64,000 nt of DNA from an uncultured bacterium. GTDB lineage: Bacteria > Cyanobacteriota > Vampirovibrionia > Gastranaerophilales > Gastranaerophilaceae. The notes under the pieces are model-generated. The model made no database searches, was not told the DNA's origin, and saw only the letters and a program-made list of their open reading frames with translations. The stretch covers positions 38,222 through 102,221 of the forward strand of contig CADBUY010000003.1 in NCBI GenBank assembly GCA_902797965.1, written 5' to 3'. This document shows, piece after piece, positions 45,559 through 54,080 of the stretch (position 1 is its first letter; every line of letters begins with the position of its first letter). The position numbers were made by a program, and so were the translations under genes.

Positions 45559-45861
45559 ATGAAAAAGATTTTATTAACATTAGGTTTATTAGGTGTATTT
45601 ACTTTAGGAGCAAATGCAGAATTTTTAGGAGGTTTTATTTATAACGGTGCGACCACACCTGGTGGTGGTTATACTTCAGTTGTAGCTTCCAAACAAGGTT
45701 CTTCAACTTGCAAAAATATTTGGTACATTGTAACTGTTGGCGACTGCTCTGTTCGTGCGGCTATGAAAAATGGCGGTATCCGTTCTCTTGCAGGATATGA
45801 CGTTCAAAGAGAAAATATCCTTGGTTTTCAAACTATTACTACAAAAGCTTGGGGTAACTAA
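45559..45861 (+). CDS. TRL-like small exported protein
   Basis: The 100-residue product has a signal peptide (KKILLTLGLLGVFTLGANA) and a mature domain with GGFIYNGATTPGG, SKQGSSTCKNIWYIVTVGDCSVRAAMKNGGI and RENILGFQTITTKAWG. This order, especially the GDxSxxxAxxxGGI motif, is that of the TRL-like family, small secreted or periplasmic proteins of unknown function. Two cysteines could form a disulfide. A GGAGGA ribosome site precedes the ATG. Followed by a compound hairpin. Confidence 0.75.
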   Translation: MKKILLTLGLLGVFTLGANAEFLGGFIYNGATTPGGGYTSVVASKQGSSTCKNIWYIVTVGDCSVRAAMKNGGIRSLAGYDVQRENILGFQTITTKAWGN

Positions 45862-45881
45862 AACTTCGTTATAACAAAAGA

Positions 45882-46013
45882 GGGTGACTAAAAAGTAAGT
45901 TTTTCACCTCACCCCACCCCTCTCCTCAAAGGAGAGGGAGTTATTGTTACTGAGCTTGAGCGAAGTTTACAATAGCGGGTGAAGTTTCGATTTTGACTTT
46001 TTAGTCACCCGCT
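45882..46013. terminator. Compound hairpin with nested GC-rich repeat after the TRL-like gene
   Basis: AGCGGGTGA (45974-45982) and TCACCCGCT (46005-46013) followed by TTTTG form a terminator hairpin. A 15-base arm at 45882-45896 is perfectly complementary to 45996-46010 and would compete with it. Between them lies a CCCTCTCC-family repeat (45904-45942). Confidence 0.6.
45904..45942. repeat. GC-rich palindromic repeat nested in the compound hairpin
   Basis: CACCTCACCCCACCCCTCTC, then CTCAAAGGAGAGGGAG: intergenic copy of the family also found inside three genes. Confidence 0.8.
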
Positions 46014-46029
46014 TTTGTATTTGATAAAA

Positions 46030-46680
46030 TTAAACATATCCTTTTTTAATATACAGCTCCGGATAAATTCTTCTTAATTTATTTGTTTGACTTCTTGTAA
46101 AATCATCTTTAAGAAAATCAGTATATTCATCATTAATATTTGTATAAAAAGCCAGTTTGTTATCTTTCAATTTAAAAATTTTATTGTATAGAGTTTTGTA
46201 TTTGTTGAGTGCATTGGGTGCATAATCAGCAAAACCTAACCAGCAATCAATTATATAAGGTTTTTTATCGTTTACAAAAAGTACGGAGTGATCTAAATCT
46301 TTACCTTCATGATTACATATTTGTGCAATATGGCAATCTTTTATTCCGTTGATTTTTGCAACTATTGCAGCCAGTTGTGCGCTTTCACCGCAGTTTCCGA
46401 ATTTATATTTTTTGATTGGTTTTAAAAATGCAAGGATTTTTCCAATAAAGCTATTTGTTTCATCATAATTATTTGATATTTCACATCTTAAATTGTCTGT
46501 TGCTTCCATGTTTAATCTTTTTTTTAGATTTCTAAAAGCATTAATATTTACAAATTCATTAACCATTGTTGCAGAAATTCTGGGGTAACACTTATTCACA
46601 TGTCTTGCTATATCATCAGCAAAACGAATTGTTTGATTTCTTGATTGAAATTTCGTACTATCAATTTTCTGAACTTTCAT
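46030..46680 (-). CDS. Cys-His-Asp hydrolase-like protein of unknown function (paralogue of 40586-41344)
   Basis: 216 residues with the same three motifs in the same order as the protein at 40586-41344: C97 in FGNCGES, H131 in DLDHSVLFV and D145 in YIIDCWLGF, compatible with a transglutaminase/papain-like triad. Both end in an ELxIKxx motif and neither has a signal peptide. The N-terminal 90 residues are not clearly related to the other copy. No Shine-Dalgarno is evident before the ATG. Function unknown; two copies within 6 kb suggest a lineage-expanded family. Confidence 0.75.
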   Translation of the reverse strand: MKVQKIDSTKFQSRNQTIRFADDIARHVNKCYPRISATMVNEFVNINAFRNLKKRLNMEATDNLRCEISNNYDETNSFIGKILAFLKPIKKYKFGNCGESAQLAAIVAKINGIKDCHIAQICNHEGKDLDHSVLFVNDKKPYIIDCWLGFADYAPNALNKYKTLYNKIFKLKDNKLAFYTNINDEYTDFLKDDFTRSQTNKLRRIYPELYIKKGYV

Positions 46681-46713
46681 ATTTGAAATAAAACTTCTAA
46701 AAAGATTTTTTTG

Positions 46714-47280
46714 CTAATTTCTATATGCAACCAAAAGTCCGCCCGGAAGTTCTAAAATTTCGTATTGAAATTCATCATCTGCGTTAACTGCATCGACAAA
46801 TGTTTGTACTTTTTCTGCGTGAGAAGTAATATTATCAGCAGTAATCAAACATTTTTGTGTAAGATGCGGTTTTATTAAATTAAAATATTCTACATACTCT
46901 CTTTTACTTGCATCTATAAATACAAAATCAAATTTTTTATCGTCAGGAAAACTTCTGATAATATCACACGCAGAACCCTGAATTGGTGTGATGATATCAA
47001 AGACATCACAAGTTTTAAAATTTTCAATTGCAATGCTTTGACGTTTTTCATAAAATTCAATTGTAGTAAGGTGTCCGCCGGTTTCTTTTAATGCTTTAGA
47101 GAGCCATAATCCCGAATAACCGTTTGAAGTCCCAATCTCAAGAGCCTCTTTTGCTCCCATCATTTTAATAAACATATTCAGCATAACGCCTGTCTGACGT
47201 GGAATGTTCCAAAAGTCGTGCTGAGTTTTTTCAAGCTCCGCCATTATATTGTTTGTGGTTTCGTCCAGTATAATATCCAT
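46714..47280 (-). CDS. SAM-dependent O-methyltransferase
   Basis: The 188-residue product belongs to the caffeoyl-CoA/catechol O-methyltransferase-like group: motif I ALEIGTSNGYSGLWLSKAL, GGHLTTIEFYEKRQSIA (ribose-binding acidic residue), FDFVFIDASKREYVEYFNLI and LITADNITSHA with the metal-binding D/DN pair. It probably methylates a small hydroxylated substrate. It starts about 30 nt downstream of the beta-propeller gene and may be co-transcribed with it. Substrate unknown. Confidence 0.88.
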   Translation of the reverse strand: MDIILDETTNNIMAELEKTQHDFWNIPRQTGVMLNMFIKMMGAKEALEIGTSNGYSGLWLSKALKETGGHLTTIEFYEKRQSIAIENFKTCDVFDIITPIQGSACDIIRSFPDDKKFDFVFIDASKREYVEYFNLIKPHLTQKCLITADNITSHAEKVQTFVDAVNADDEFQYEILELPGGLLVAYRN

Positions 47281-47308
47281 GATTAGTGCTATTTATCCTT
47301 AATGCCTG

Positions 47309-48748
47309 TTATTCAAAAAGTCTAACCCTGTCAGCTATTATTACATCTTTTATAGGAATACTTAGTTCGTAAGTTTTTAAAATGCTTCCGCTGGGCAAGT
47401 CTAGTATTGAATAATAATTGTTTTTTAAATCTGTTACTACGGCAAAATTTGTTCCTGTCATTCTGTGCAGACCTGAAGAGTATCCGCCTGTTTTAAGAGA
47501 TATAGTGTTAACAACAGAATTTGATGAAGTATCAATTACTTGAATTTCGTTGTTTTGAGAACCTAAAACATAAAGCAAGTTATTATTTATAAGCATTGCT
47601 GTCGGTTTGTTAACGGTAGTAAATTCGTTAATTAAGCCTAATGTATCATAATCGATAATAGCAATTCTGCTTTTTGTTCTGCTTGCTATAAATAATTTAT
47701 TGTTAGCGTATGCAAGAGCAGATATGTTAGGAAATTTACCGATATCTCTTAACTCGTAATCTTTTTGTAATTCAATTGCCCAAACTTCATTGTGTAGTTT
47801 ATCTACATAAAAAAGTCTGCCGTCGCTTAGAATAATGTGTTCGCAATAGCCGTTAATTTTTATCTTTTGAACTAAGCACATAGTCTTTAGATCAACAACA
47901 AAAATTGTTGAAGCGGACGGAGAGGTGATATATGCTTTATCATTAGCTTCATCCAATAGTATTTGTTCAGGATTTGAACCGAGTGCAATTTGTTTTATAA
48001 ATCGGGAATCAGCTACTGATACAATATCAACAAAAGGTCTGTCATAAGATGTTACCAAAAGAAATTTACCCTGATTAACCGCTTTAACATCAATAGGTAT
48101 TGATTTTTGAGCAAGTGAATAACTTGGAGTAGAATGTGCAGGTTCTACAACCTGAATATTCTTTGAATAATTTGTTGTAACAAAAATAGTTTTATTTTTG
48201 AGTTCTGATATTAGCTTTTGATGAGTCGCCGGTTCAGGATTTTGTAAAAATTCTTCAAAAGAGTCATCATTATTAACTCGGATTACATCCTCATTCTTTG
48301 TGTCGATTTTAAGGTTACCAACAATACTTTTTATGTTTTCAGGAATAATAAGTCCGCTTGGTACGAGCATGTCTTGCGGCAACAAACCTGTTCTCACCTG
48401 AAGCGGCGGATTTGTCTGATGCAATACGGTTCTGTGTCCCTGACCGTCTGTAAGAAGTTTCATTAAGACAAAATCGTTATTAAAAATTATGATATCAGGC
48501 TCCTGTCTTAAAGTTTGTCCGGCTGGATACGTTTCTTTGATTTTTAAAGATTTAATATCAGAAAATAAAGACGGATAAAGCGGTAAATATATAGTATTAG
48601 ACGGTAAAATGATTACACCGTCAAATCTTATATCAACATTTGGTACTTCTTGTTGTATATACTCTCTAACATCTTCCGGAATTTTAGCTGCAAATACATT
48701 TGATGTGCAGAGTAAAAGTATTCCGAGTATTATTATTAATTTACGCAT
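47309..48748 (-). CDS. Exported YncE-like beta-propeller protein
   Basis: From the ATG at 48748 (CTGGAG ribosome site) the 479-residue product starts with a signal peptide (RKLIIILGILLLCTSNVFAAK). An N-terminal 170-residue domain is unassigned. The rest consists of repeated blades of the YVTN/YncE kind: GSNPEQILLDEANDKAYITSPSASTIFVVDLKT, YANNKLFIASRTKSRIAIIDYDT, INNNLLYVLGSQNNEIQVIDTSSNSVVNTI. Such propellers bind proteins or glycans in the periplasm or at the cell surface; the ligand is not evident. An in-frame upstream ATG at 48772 is possible but leads the signal peptide with charged residues. Confidence 0.82.
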   Translation of the reverse strand: MRKLIIILGILLLCTSNVFAAKIPEDVREYIQQEVPNVDIRFDGVIILPSNTIYLPLYPSLFSDIKSLKIKETYPAGQTLRQEPDIIIFNNDFVLMKLLTDGQGHRTVLHQTNPPLQVRTGLLPQDMLVPSGLIIPENIKSIVGNLKIDTKNEDVIRVNNDDSFEEFLQNPEPATHQKLISELKNKTIFVTTNYSKNIQVVEPAHSTPSYSLAQKSIPIDVKAVNQGKFLLVTSYDRPFVDIVSVADSRFIKQIALGSNPEQILLDEANDKAYITSPSASTIFVVDLKTMCLVQKIKINGYCEHIILSDGRLFYVDKLHNEVWAIELQKDYELRDIGKFPNISALAYANNKLFIASRTKSRIAIIDYDTLGLINEFTTVNKPTAMLINNNLLYVLGSQNNEIQVIDTSSNSVVNTISLKTGGYSSGLHRMTGTNFAVVTDLKNNYYSILDLPSGSILKTYELSIPIKDVIIADRVRLFE

Positions 48749-48933
48749 TTTTTCTCCAGGGTCTTTTTGCAATTAATATTTTACCACAACATAACAAAAT
48801 TTTAAAATCAAAATAAATATATGTGTTTTAAGCTCTGTTATGTAAATTAATGTAACAATCATAAAAAATGATTATTTACTGATAATTTTGTCATAAAATA
48901 GAATTATAGATAATTTGTTACAGGAGTTAAAAG

Positions 48934-49401
48934 TTGGGTCAAGTTGTTTCTCAAGATGAAATAGTAAATATTGTAAGAAGCGGGCAAAAAGAGGGAAAAA
49001 CGTATGTTGCAACGAATGGTTGTTTTGATATATTGCACGCCGGACATGTGAGATATCTGAATAAGACAAAAGCTCTTGCAGATTATTCTATTGTAATGCT
49101 CAATTCTGATAAGTCCGTAAAGCTTATTAAAGGTGAATCACGACCTATTAATAATCAGGATGACAGAGCGGAGATATTATCTGCTTTAAGTTCTGTAGAT
49201 TATGTGGTATTATTTGAAGAGAAGTCTCCGGCAGATTTGCTGGAAAAAATCAAACCTGACTTTTATACCAAGGGAGCAGATTATACAATGGAAACGCTTC
49301 CTGAAAGAGAGATTGTAAAGAGGAACGGTATAAAGGTTGAATTTATAGAGTTTGTTCAGGGCAGGTCTACAACAAACATTATTAACAAAATAAACAAATA
49401 G
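48934..49401 (+). CDS. D-glycero-beta-D-manno-heptose 1-phosphate adenylyltransferase-like
   Basis: Cytidylyltransferase-fold enzyme equal to the C-terminal half of HldE/RfaE, which makes ADP-heptose for LPS core. The 155-residue product has TNGCFDILHAGHVRYLNKTKALAD (HxGH nucleotide motif), LNSDKSVKLIKGESRPINNQDDRAEIL, DFYTKGADYT and the C-terminal QGRSTTNIINKI. It starts at TTG 48934 behind an AGGAG ribosome site; no better ATG fits. It stands directly upstream of lpxD/lpxC/fabZ, supporting an LPS role. The kinase half is not in the window. Confidence 0.9.
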   Translation: MGQVVSQDEIVNIVRSGQKEGKTYVATNGCFDILHAGHVRYLNKTKALADYSIVMLNSDKSVKLIKGESRPINNQDDRAEILSALSSVDYVVLFEEKSPADLLEKIKPDFYTKGADYTMETLPEREIVKRNGIKVEFIEFVQGRSTTNIINKINK

Positions 49402-49426
49402 TTAAAAATATTAAAAGGAGTGTATT

Positions 49427-50536
49427 ATGAAAACTTTTACATTGGAACAAATTGCACAAATTACAGGCGGTATGTTAACAAAAGCAGCCGATGTTGCGAT
49501 TACAAATATCGCACCACCAAAATTGGCAGATGAAAATACTTTGGCTCTTGCTTTAGGAGAAGATGAAATCTCAAACTTATCTTCTACAAAAGCTAAAGCC
49601 GCATTGGTTCCATTGGGAGTTAATATAGACGGTTTTACTACAATAGAAGTTGAAAGACCAAGACTTGCTATGATGAAACTTATTACAATGTTTTATGAAG
49701 AACCTGCATTAAATTCAGGTATTCATCCGACAGCATCTGTTGCATCTACTGCTAAAATTGGACAAAATGTATCTTTGGGTCAAAATGTTGTAGTTGCAGA
49801 GAATGCTGTTATCGGTGATAATACAAAAATTTTAGCTAATTGTTATATCGGTAATGGTGCGCAAATTGGTGCAAATTGTTTCTTCCATCCTGGGGTAAAT
49901 ATAGGTGACAGAGTTAAAGTCGGTGATAAAGTTATTTTGAACCATGGTGTTTCACTGGGTGCTGATGGATTCAGCTTTGTAACAGAAAATCCTAACAATA
50001 TTGAACAAGCTCGCAAAGATGGTGAAATTAAAGAAGGAAATACGGAACAGGTAATATTTAAAATTCCTTCAATCGGTTCTGTTATTGTTGGTAACAATGT
50101 AGAAATCGGTGCTAATTCTTGTATTGACAGAGGAACTATTGAAAATACAGTCATTGGTGACAATACTAAGATTGATGACCTTGTTATGATAGGTCACAAC
50201 TGCCGTATCGGTAAGGGTTGTATGATAGTTTCTCAGGTTGGTATTGCAGGAAGCTGCGTAATTGGTGACAGAGTTGTTATTGCAGGTCAGGCTGGTTTAG
50301 CGGACCACATATCAATAGGAGATGATACAATTATTGCTGCGCAGGCAGGTGTTACAAAGAGTTTTCCTGCAAAATCAATTGTTGTAGGTTCTCCGGCTGC
50401 TCCAAGAAAAGAATTTATTAAGCAATTAAAAATTATGAAAGATGCAGGCGAATTAATTGCTAAATTCAAAAAATATGAACCGCTTTTAAAATCGTTTGAA
50501 GAAAGTGTAAATGATGGGGAAGTTGCGAAAGTATAA
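49427..50536 (+). CDS. lpxD: UDP-3-O-acylglucosamine N-acyltransferase
   Basis: Third step of lipid A synthesis, N-acylation of UDP-3-O-acyl-glucosamine. The 369-residue product has the N-terminal uridine-binding domain (LEQIAQITGG) and then a left-handed beta-helix of hexapeptide repeats (ASVASTAKIGQNVSLGQNVVV through IVSQVGIAGSCVIGDRVVIAGQAGLADH). The insert around residues 175-215, with SLGADGFSF, is usual for LpxD. The length is slightly above E. coli LpxD (341). AAGGAG precedes the ATG. Confidence 0.95.
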   Translation: MKTFTLEQIAQITGGMLTKAADVAITNIAPPKLADENTLALALGEDEISNLSSTKAKAALVPLGVNIDGFTTIEVERPRLAMMKLITMFYEEPALNSGIHPTASVASTAKIGQNVSLGQNVVVAENAVIGDNTKILANCYIGNGAQIGANCFFHPGVNIGDRVKVGDKVILNHGVSLGADGFSFVTENPNNIEQARKDGEIKEGNTEQVIFKIPSIGSVIVGNNVEIGANSCIDRGTIENTVIGDNTKIDDLVMIGHNCRIGKGCMIVSQVGIAGSCVIGDRVVIAGQAGLADHISIGDDTIIAAQAGVTKSFPAKSIVVGSPAAPRKEFIKQLKIMKDAGELIAKFKKYEPLLKSFEESVNDGEVAKV

Positions 50537-50538
50537 TC

Positions 50539-51378
50539 ATGGTTGTAACAATAAAGAATGAGATAAAAACTTCAGGTAAGTCATTAATGAAAAATAAGGA
50601 GTGCGAAGTTGTAATAAAACCTTCGGACTCGGGTCGTATTCGATTCTTTTCAAAAGGTGCAGACCATTCATTTGATGCCTGTATAGAAAATCTCTATTCC
50701 ACTGATCATTGTGTTACGCTTTGCAGCAAGGATAAACGAACTCTTTTAGGTGATTATAAATACAAGGTTATGCTTTGTGAACATTTTAACGCTGCTTGTG
50801 CAATAACAGGCGTAAACTCAATTGATGTTTTTCTTTCAGAAACGGAAATGCCTATTTTTGATGGCAGCTCAAAGGTTTGGGTAGATTTATTTAATCAGGC
50901 AGGTATTGATGGTAAAAATAAGGATGTTTATACGGTTAGTGAGCCTGTGTATTATTTAAACGGTAAGACAAGCCTTGTTGTAATTCCCGACAAGGAGCTT
51001 AGAATTACCTATGCTGTGAATTACGACCACCCTGACCTAAAGCATCAGTGGGTGACAATGGATAACAAGAATTTGCAGGAAATTATTGAAGCCAGAACTT
51101 TTGGGTTTTATAAGGACTTAGCAAAATTTCAGGCTCTCGGATTCGCAAGGGGTGTTACTGTTGATAACACTGTCGGGCTTAAAGATGAGGGGTATACAAC
51201 AGAACTTCGTTCTGATTTAGAGCCTGTTAAACATAAAATTTTAGATTTATTAGGTGATTTTAATTTAACAGGTGTGTCACCATTGAATATGAAAGCGCAA
51301 ATATTGGTAAAAGAGGCAGGACACGCTGTTCATTGTAAAGTCGCTCAGATTTTGAAGAATAAATTGGTAAAAATATAA
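50539..51378 (+). CDS. lpxC: UDP-3-O-acyl-N-acetylglucosamine deacetylase
   Basis: Zinc amidase for the committed step of lipid A synthesis. The 279-residue product has LCEHFNAACAITGVNSIDV with the first zinc His, VFLSETEMPIFDGSS, ARTFGFYKDL, the HKILDLLGDFNLTG motif with the second His and Asp ligands, and the C-terminal GHAVH catalytic His region. The start ATG follows the lpxD stop by 2 nt, so translation is probably coupled. Gene order lpxD-lpxC-fabZ fits cyanobacteria-like and other Gram-negative arrangements. Confidence 0.95.
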   Translation: MVVTIKNEIKTSGKSLMKNKECEVVIKPSDSGRIRFFSKGADHSFDACIENLYSTDHCVTLCSKDKRTLLGDYKYKVMLCEHFNAACAITGVNSIDVFLSETEMPIFDGSSKVWVDLFNQAGIDGKNKDVYTVSEPVYYLNGKTSLVVIPDKELRITYAVNYDHPDLKHQWVTMDNKNLQEIIEARTFGFYKDLAKFQALGFARGVTVDNTVGLKDEGYTTELRSDLEPVKHKILDLLGDFNLTGVSPLNMKAQILVKEAGHAVHCKVAQILKNKLVKI

Positions 51379-51392
51379 TAAGGAGAAAAGAG

Positions 51393-51845
51393 ATGACAGA
51401 TGAAGTAAAAGAAGAGGTATTATCGTTTGATATTCAGCAAATTATGGAAATGATTCCTCACAGATATCCGTTTTTATTGGTTGATAGAATTACGGAATGT
51501 ATTCCGAATAAGTATTCAAAAGGATATAAAAACCTTACTATGAATGAAGAATTTTTCCAGGGACATTTTCCGGGAAATCCTATTATGCCGGGGGTTCTTC
51601 AATTAGAAGCTTTGGCTCAATGTTCAGCACCTATTTTAATGTGCTCTCCTGAAAATAAAGGTAAATTAACTTTATTTGCAGGCGTAGACAATGTAAGATT
51701 TAAAAATATTGTCCGTCCGGGTGATAGATTTGACATGTTTATCGAAATGACAAAGGTAAAAGGTCCGATAAGCAAGTGTCATGCAGTAGGTTCTGTTGAC
51801 GGAAAAGTTTGTGTAGAAGCAGATTTGACCGTTGCTTTAAAATAG
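51393..51845 (+). CDS. fabZ: 3-hydroxyacyl-[acyl-carrier-protein] dehydratase
   Basis: Hot-dog-fold dehydratase of fatty acid elongation. The 150-residue product has MIPHRYPFLLVDRITE with the catalytic His, GHFPGNPIMPGVLQLEALAQ with the catalytic Glu, and FAGVDNVRFKNIVRPGD. AAGGAG precedes the ATG 14 nt after lpxC. Co-expression with lpxC balances the shared 3-hydroxyacyl-ACP pool between phospholipid and lipid A synthesis. No lpxA follows, as is otherwise common. Confidence 0.96.
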   Translation: MTDEVKEEVLSFDIQQIMEMIPHRYPFLLVDRITECIPNKYSKGYKNLTMNEEFFQGHFPGNPIMPGVLQLEALAQCSAPILMCSPENKGKLTLFAGVDNVRFKNIVRPGDRFDMFIEMTKVKGPISKCHAVGSVDGKVCVEADLTVALK

Positions 51846-51868
51846 GTAAAAATTAAAATTTTAACAAA

Positions 51869-51900
51869 AAATAGGCCGGTATGACAATACCGACCTATTT
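51869..51900 (+). terminator. Hairpin after fabZ, probable terminator
   Basis: A 14-bp stem with one mismatch (AAATAGGCCGGTAT / ATACCGACCTATTT) and a 4-nt loop. The stem contains the TAGG..CCTA flank of the hairpin repeat family. The T run after it is weak. Confidence 0.65.
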
Positions 51901-51941
51901 TAGTATTTCCTTTTTATAAATATATATGATATAATTTTTTT

Positions 51942-53054
51942 GTGAGAGATTTAATAAAAGTATTTTTAGTTGGGGTGGTTTTATTTTGTACAACGTCTGC
52001 ATGGGCAGCCGGAGTGCAGAAGAAAACTGTGCTTATATTGCCAGATAATATTGTAACAGAGAGTTTGGCAATTGATTCATATATTTATGATTCTACAGCT
52101 GAATTTTTTGCAAACGAAGTTGTTAATCTTTTGAACCAAACGGATTATATTGTGTCGCCAACCGTAAGTGATGAAAGAAAACTTTTGAAAAGCAATCCGT
52201 CTTATATGATACCAGCAAGAGATTTAACCCAAAAATTTAAAACTTCTTATAATATAAATTATCCGCTTCTTAACAGGGTTGCTAAAGTTAATAAACAGCA
52301 ATATGTTTTGCTTTTAACTTCAACAATAGATGCAGAAAATTATGTAATGAGAAGAACTTTGTGGGATTTTCTGAATATTGCAGGTGCTGCGGTTATTGAC
52401 CCTGCTTATAAAATCAATACTTATGCCGTTTTGGTAGATACAAAAAATAATTCGGTTCTTTGGTCAAAAACGTTCTATAAAACAATTAGTGTTGTTGAAG
52501 GTCGTATATTAACAAGAGGTCCGTCACCTCAGACTGAACAATTGCAGAAAATAAGAGATTACTCAAGAATGGTTTGTCCTGAGATTGCGGAAAGTGTTCA
52601 ATTAAGTGTTCTGACTGATGATGAATACGCTAAAGAATCGTATAAAATTTATTATGATATGGCAAACTTTGATAATATCTTCACTAAGAAATACAGAAGA
52701 TGGTATAAAGAGGGCAGAAAAGATTTTGACGGTCTAAAATCCAATACGGGTAACAAAATTGATTCTGCAAGAGAACGTAGAAGAATTAAACGGGAAGAAA
52801 AGAAAGCAAAGCAAGAAGCTGAAATGAGGGTTAGGGCAGAACAATGCAAGGAAACTGATTGTACTCAGCCGCAACAGCAGCCAAAAATCCAAACTCAGCC
52901 AAAGGTCAACAATCCTACAAAGATTATTCAGCCGCTTGATTTTGAGGATCAGTCACTCTTTGAGCCTGTTAATATGAAAAGAATTTGGCGTAACAAATTG
53001 TATGGCGATTATGATACTGACAGACCTCAATTAAGAGATTATGAAAGATTATAA
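51942..53054 (+). CDS. Exported protein of unknown function
   Basis: The 370-residue product begins with a signal peptide (DLIKVFLVGVVLFCTTSAWAAG). The mature N-terminal 230 residues look like one alpha/beta domain (KKTVLILPDNIVTESL, NKQQYVLLLTSTIDAEN, INTYAVLVDTKNNSVLWSKTFYK), reminiscent of periplasmic proteins that handle outer-membrane assembly, but no family is certain. From about 275 it is highly charged (RERRRIKREEKKAKQEAEMR) then Gln/Pro-rich. The start is GTG at 51942, 6 nt after TATAAT, so it is probably leaderless. It ends at a strong terminator. Confidence 0.75.
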   Translation: MRDLIKVFLVGVVLFCTTSAWAAGVQKKTVLILPDNIVTESLAIDSYIYDSTAEFFANEVVNLLNQTDYIVSPTVSDERKLLKSNPSYMIPARDLTQKFKTSYNINYPLLNRVAKVNKQQYVLLLTSTIDAENYVMRRTLWDFLNIAGAAVIDPAYKINTYAVLVDTKNNSVLWSKTFYKTISVVEGRILTRGPSPQTEQLQKIRDYSRMVCPEIAESVQLSVLTDDEYAKESYKIYYDMANFDNIFTKKYRRWYKEGRKDFDGLKSNTGNKIDSARERRRIKREEKKAKQEAEMRVRAEQCKETDCTQPQQQPKIQTQPKVNNPTKIIQPLDFEDQSLFEPVNMKRIWRNKLYGDYDTDRPQLRDYERL

Positions 53055-53057
53055 AAT

Positions 53058-53090
53058 AAAAAAGTCAGTTTTATAAGACTGACTTTTTTT
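53058..53090. terminator. Bidirectional terminator between the 51942 gene and speB
   Basis: AAAAAAGTCAGT and ACTGACTTTTTTT arms around an 8-nt loop. A-rich on one side and T-rich on the other, so it can serve both convergent genes. Confidence 0.88.
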
Positions 53091-53116
53091 ATTACTTACT
53101 TACTTACTTACTTACT
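53091..53116. repeat. TTAC tetranucleotide tandem repeat
   Basis: About 6 copies of TTAC (AGTA-type on the other strand) run from the terminator into the last codons of speB. The stop codon is part of the repeat. Confidence 0.85.
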
Positions 53117-53950
53117 CATAGTCATTAGTAGTTCTCTAATAACTTTTGTTGCAACGGCTGTTGATGCACCGCTTGAGTCATAGTCAGGTGCAAGTTCTAC
53201 AACATCAGCGCCAATGATATTGAATTTAGAAATATATTTAAACCATCCTAATAACTCGTTGAATGTTAATCCTCCGACTTCAGGGGTTCCTGTTCCAGGC
53301 ATGATTGAAGTATCTAATACATCAAGGTCAACTGTTACAAATATGTTTTTGTTTTTCAGAACATCCAAATCCTCATATTTTGTTGCTCTTGTTTTATATT
53401 TATCCATTAATTCAAATTCTTCTTTCATACCTGAGCGAATGCCTATTTGTTTTAAGTTTTCAAAACCAATAATATTACCGGAATGTCTTATTACAGCCGA
53501 GTGTGACATTTTTTCCCCAAGGTATTCTTCTCTCAGGTCTGTATGAGCATCAAAGTGAATTATTGCAAGGTTATCATAGAATTTTGAAACTGCTTTAATT
53601 TCAGGTAATGTAACGAGGTGTTCACCGCCTATACCAAAAACTTTTTTCCCGTCTTTATAAATATCTTCAACATTTTGTTCTATTAAGTCTAAGGATTTTA
53701 CAGTATTTCCGAGAGGAAACTCTAAATCCCCTGCATCGTGGAAGTTGCAATCTTCAAGATGTTTATTAAAATAAGGCGAATATTCTTCCAACCCCCAGCT
53801 TGCAAGTCTGATTTGCTCAGGTGCAAATCTTGAGCCGGGACGGTAAGATACAGTTCCGTCAAAAGGTAGTCCTAACATTATAATATCTGATGAAGCATAG
53901 TCTTTATTTTCGCCCATCCAGTTTCTGTCCAAAAACGGTCCTCGCAACAT
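53108..53950 (-). CDS. speB: Agmatinase / ureohydrolase
   Basis: Mn-dependent hydrolysis of agmatine to putrescine and urea. The 280-residue product has FGIGGEHLVTLPEI, the first metal motif IIHFDAHTDLREEYLG, and the second VTVDLDVLDTSIMPGTGTPEVGGL, all ureohydrolase hallmarks; length is typical of SpeB. No arginine decarboxylase is nearby, so other guanidino substrates (guanidinobutyrase, formimidoylglutamase) remain possible. The C-terminal residues MTMSK run into a TTAC tandem repeat. Confidence 0.9.
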   Translation of the reverse strand: MLRGPFLDRNWMGENKDYASSDIIMLGLPFDGTVSYRPGSRFAPEQIRLASWGLEEYSPYFNKHLEDCNFHDAGDLEFPLGNTVKSLDLIEQNVEDIYKDGKKVFGIGGEHLVTLPEIKAVSKFYDNLAIIHFDAHTDLREEYLGEKMSHSAVIRHSGNIIGFENLKQIGIRSGMKEEFELMDKYKTRATKYEDLDVLKNKNIFVTVDLDVLDTSIMPGTGTPEVGGLTFNELLGWFKYISKFNIIGADVVELAPDYDSSGASTAVATKVIRELLMTMSK

Positions 53951-54020
53951 ATTTTCTCCTTTTTGTTTACTTAACCAAGTTTAACACAAAAAATTCGATG
54001 GCAGAAATATAAAGAAGTCA

Positions 54021-54080
54021 GTAGGTCGGATTTACTAATCCGACAATAAAATATAAATGTCGGCATAGTAATAGCGACCT
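54021..54080. repeat. Hairpin repeats between speB and rsmE
   Basis: GTAGGTCG (54021-54028) and CGACCTAC (54074-54081) flank two inner hairpins, GTCGGAT/AATCCGAC (54025-54044) and GTCGGC with opposed AGCGAC (54059-54077). Compound member of the GTAGGT family. Confidence 0.7.
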
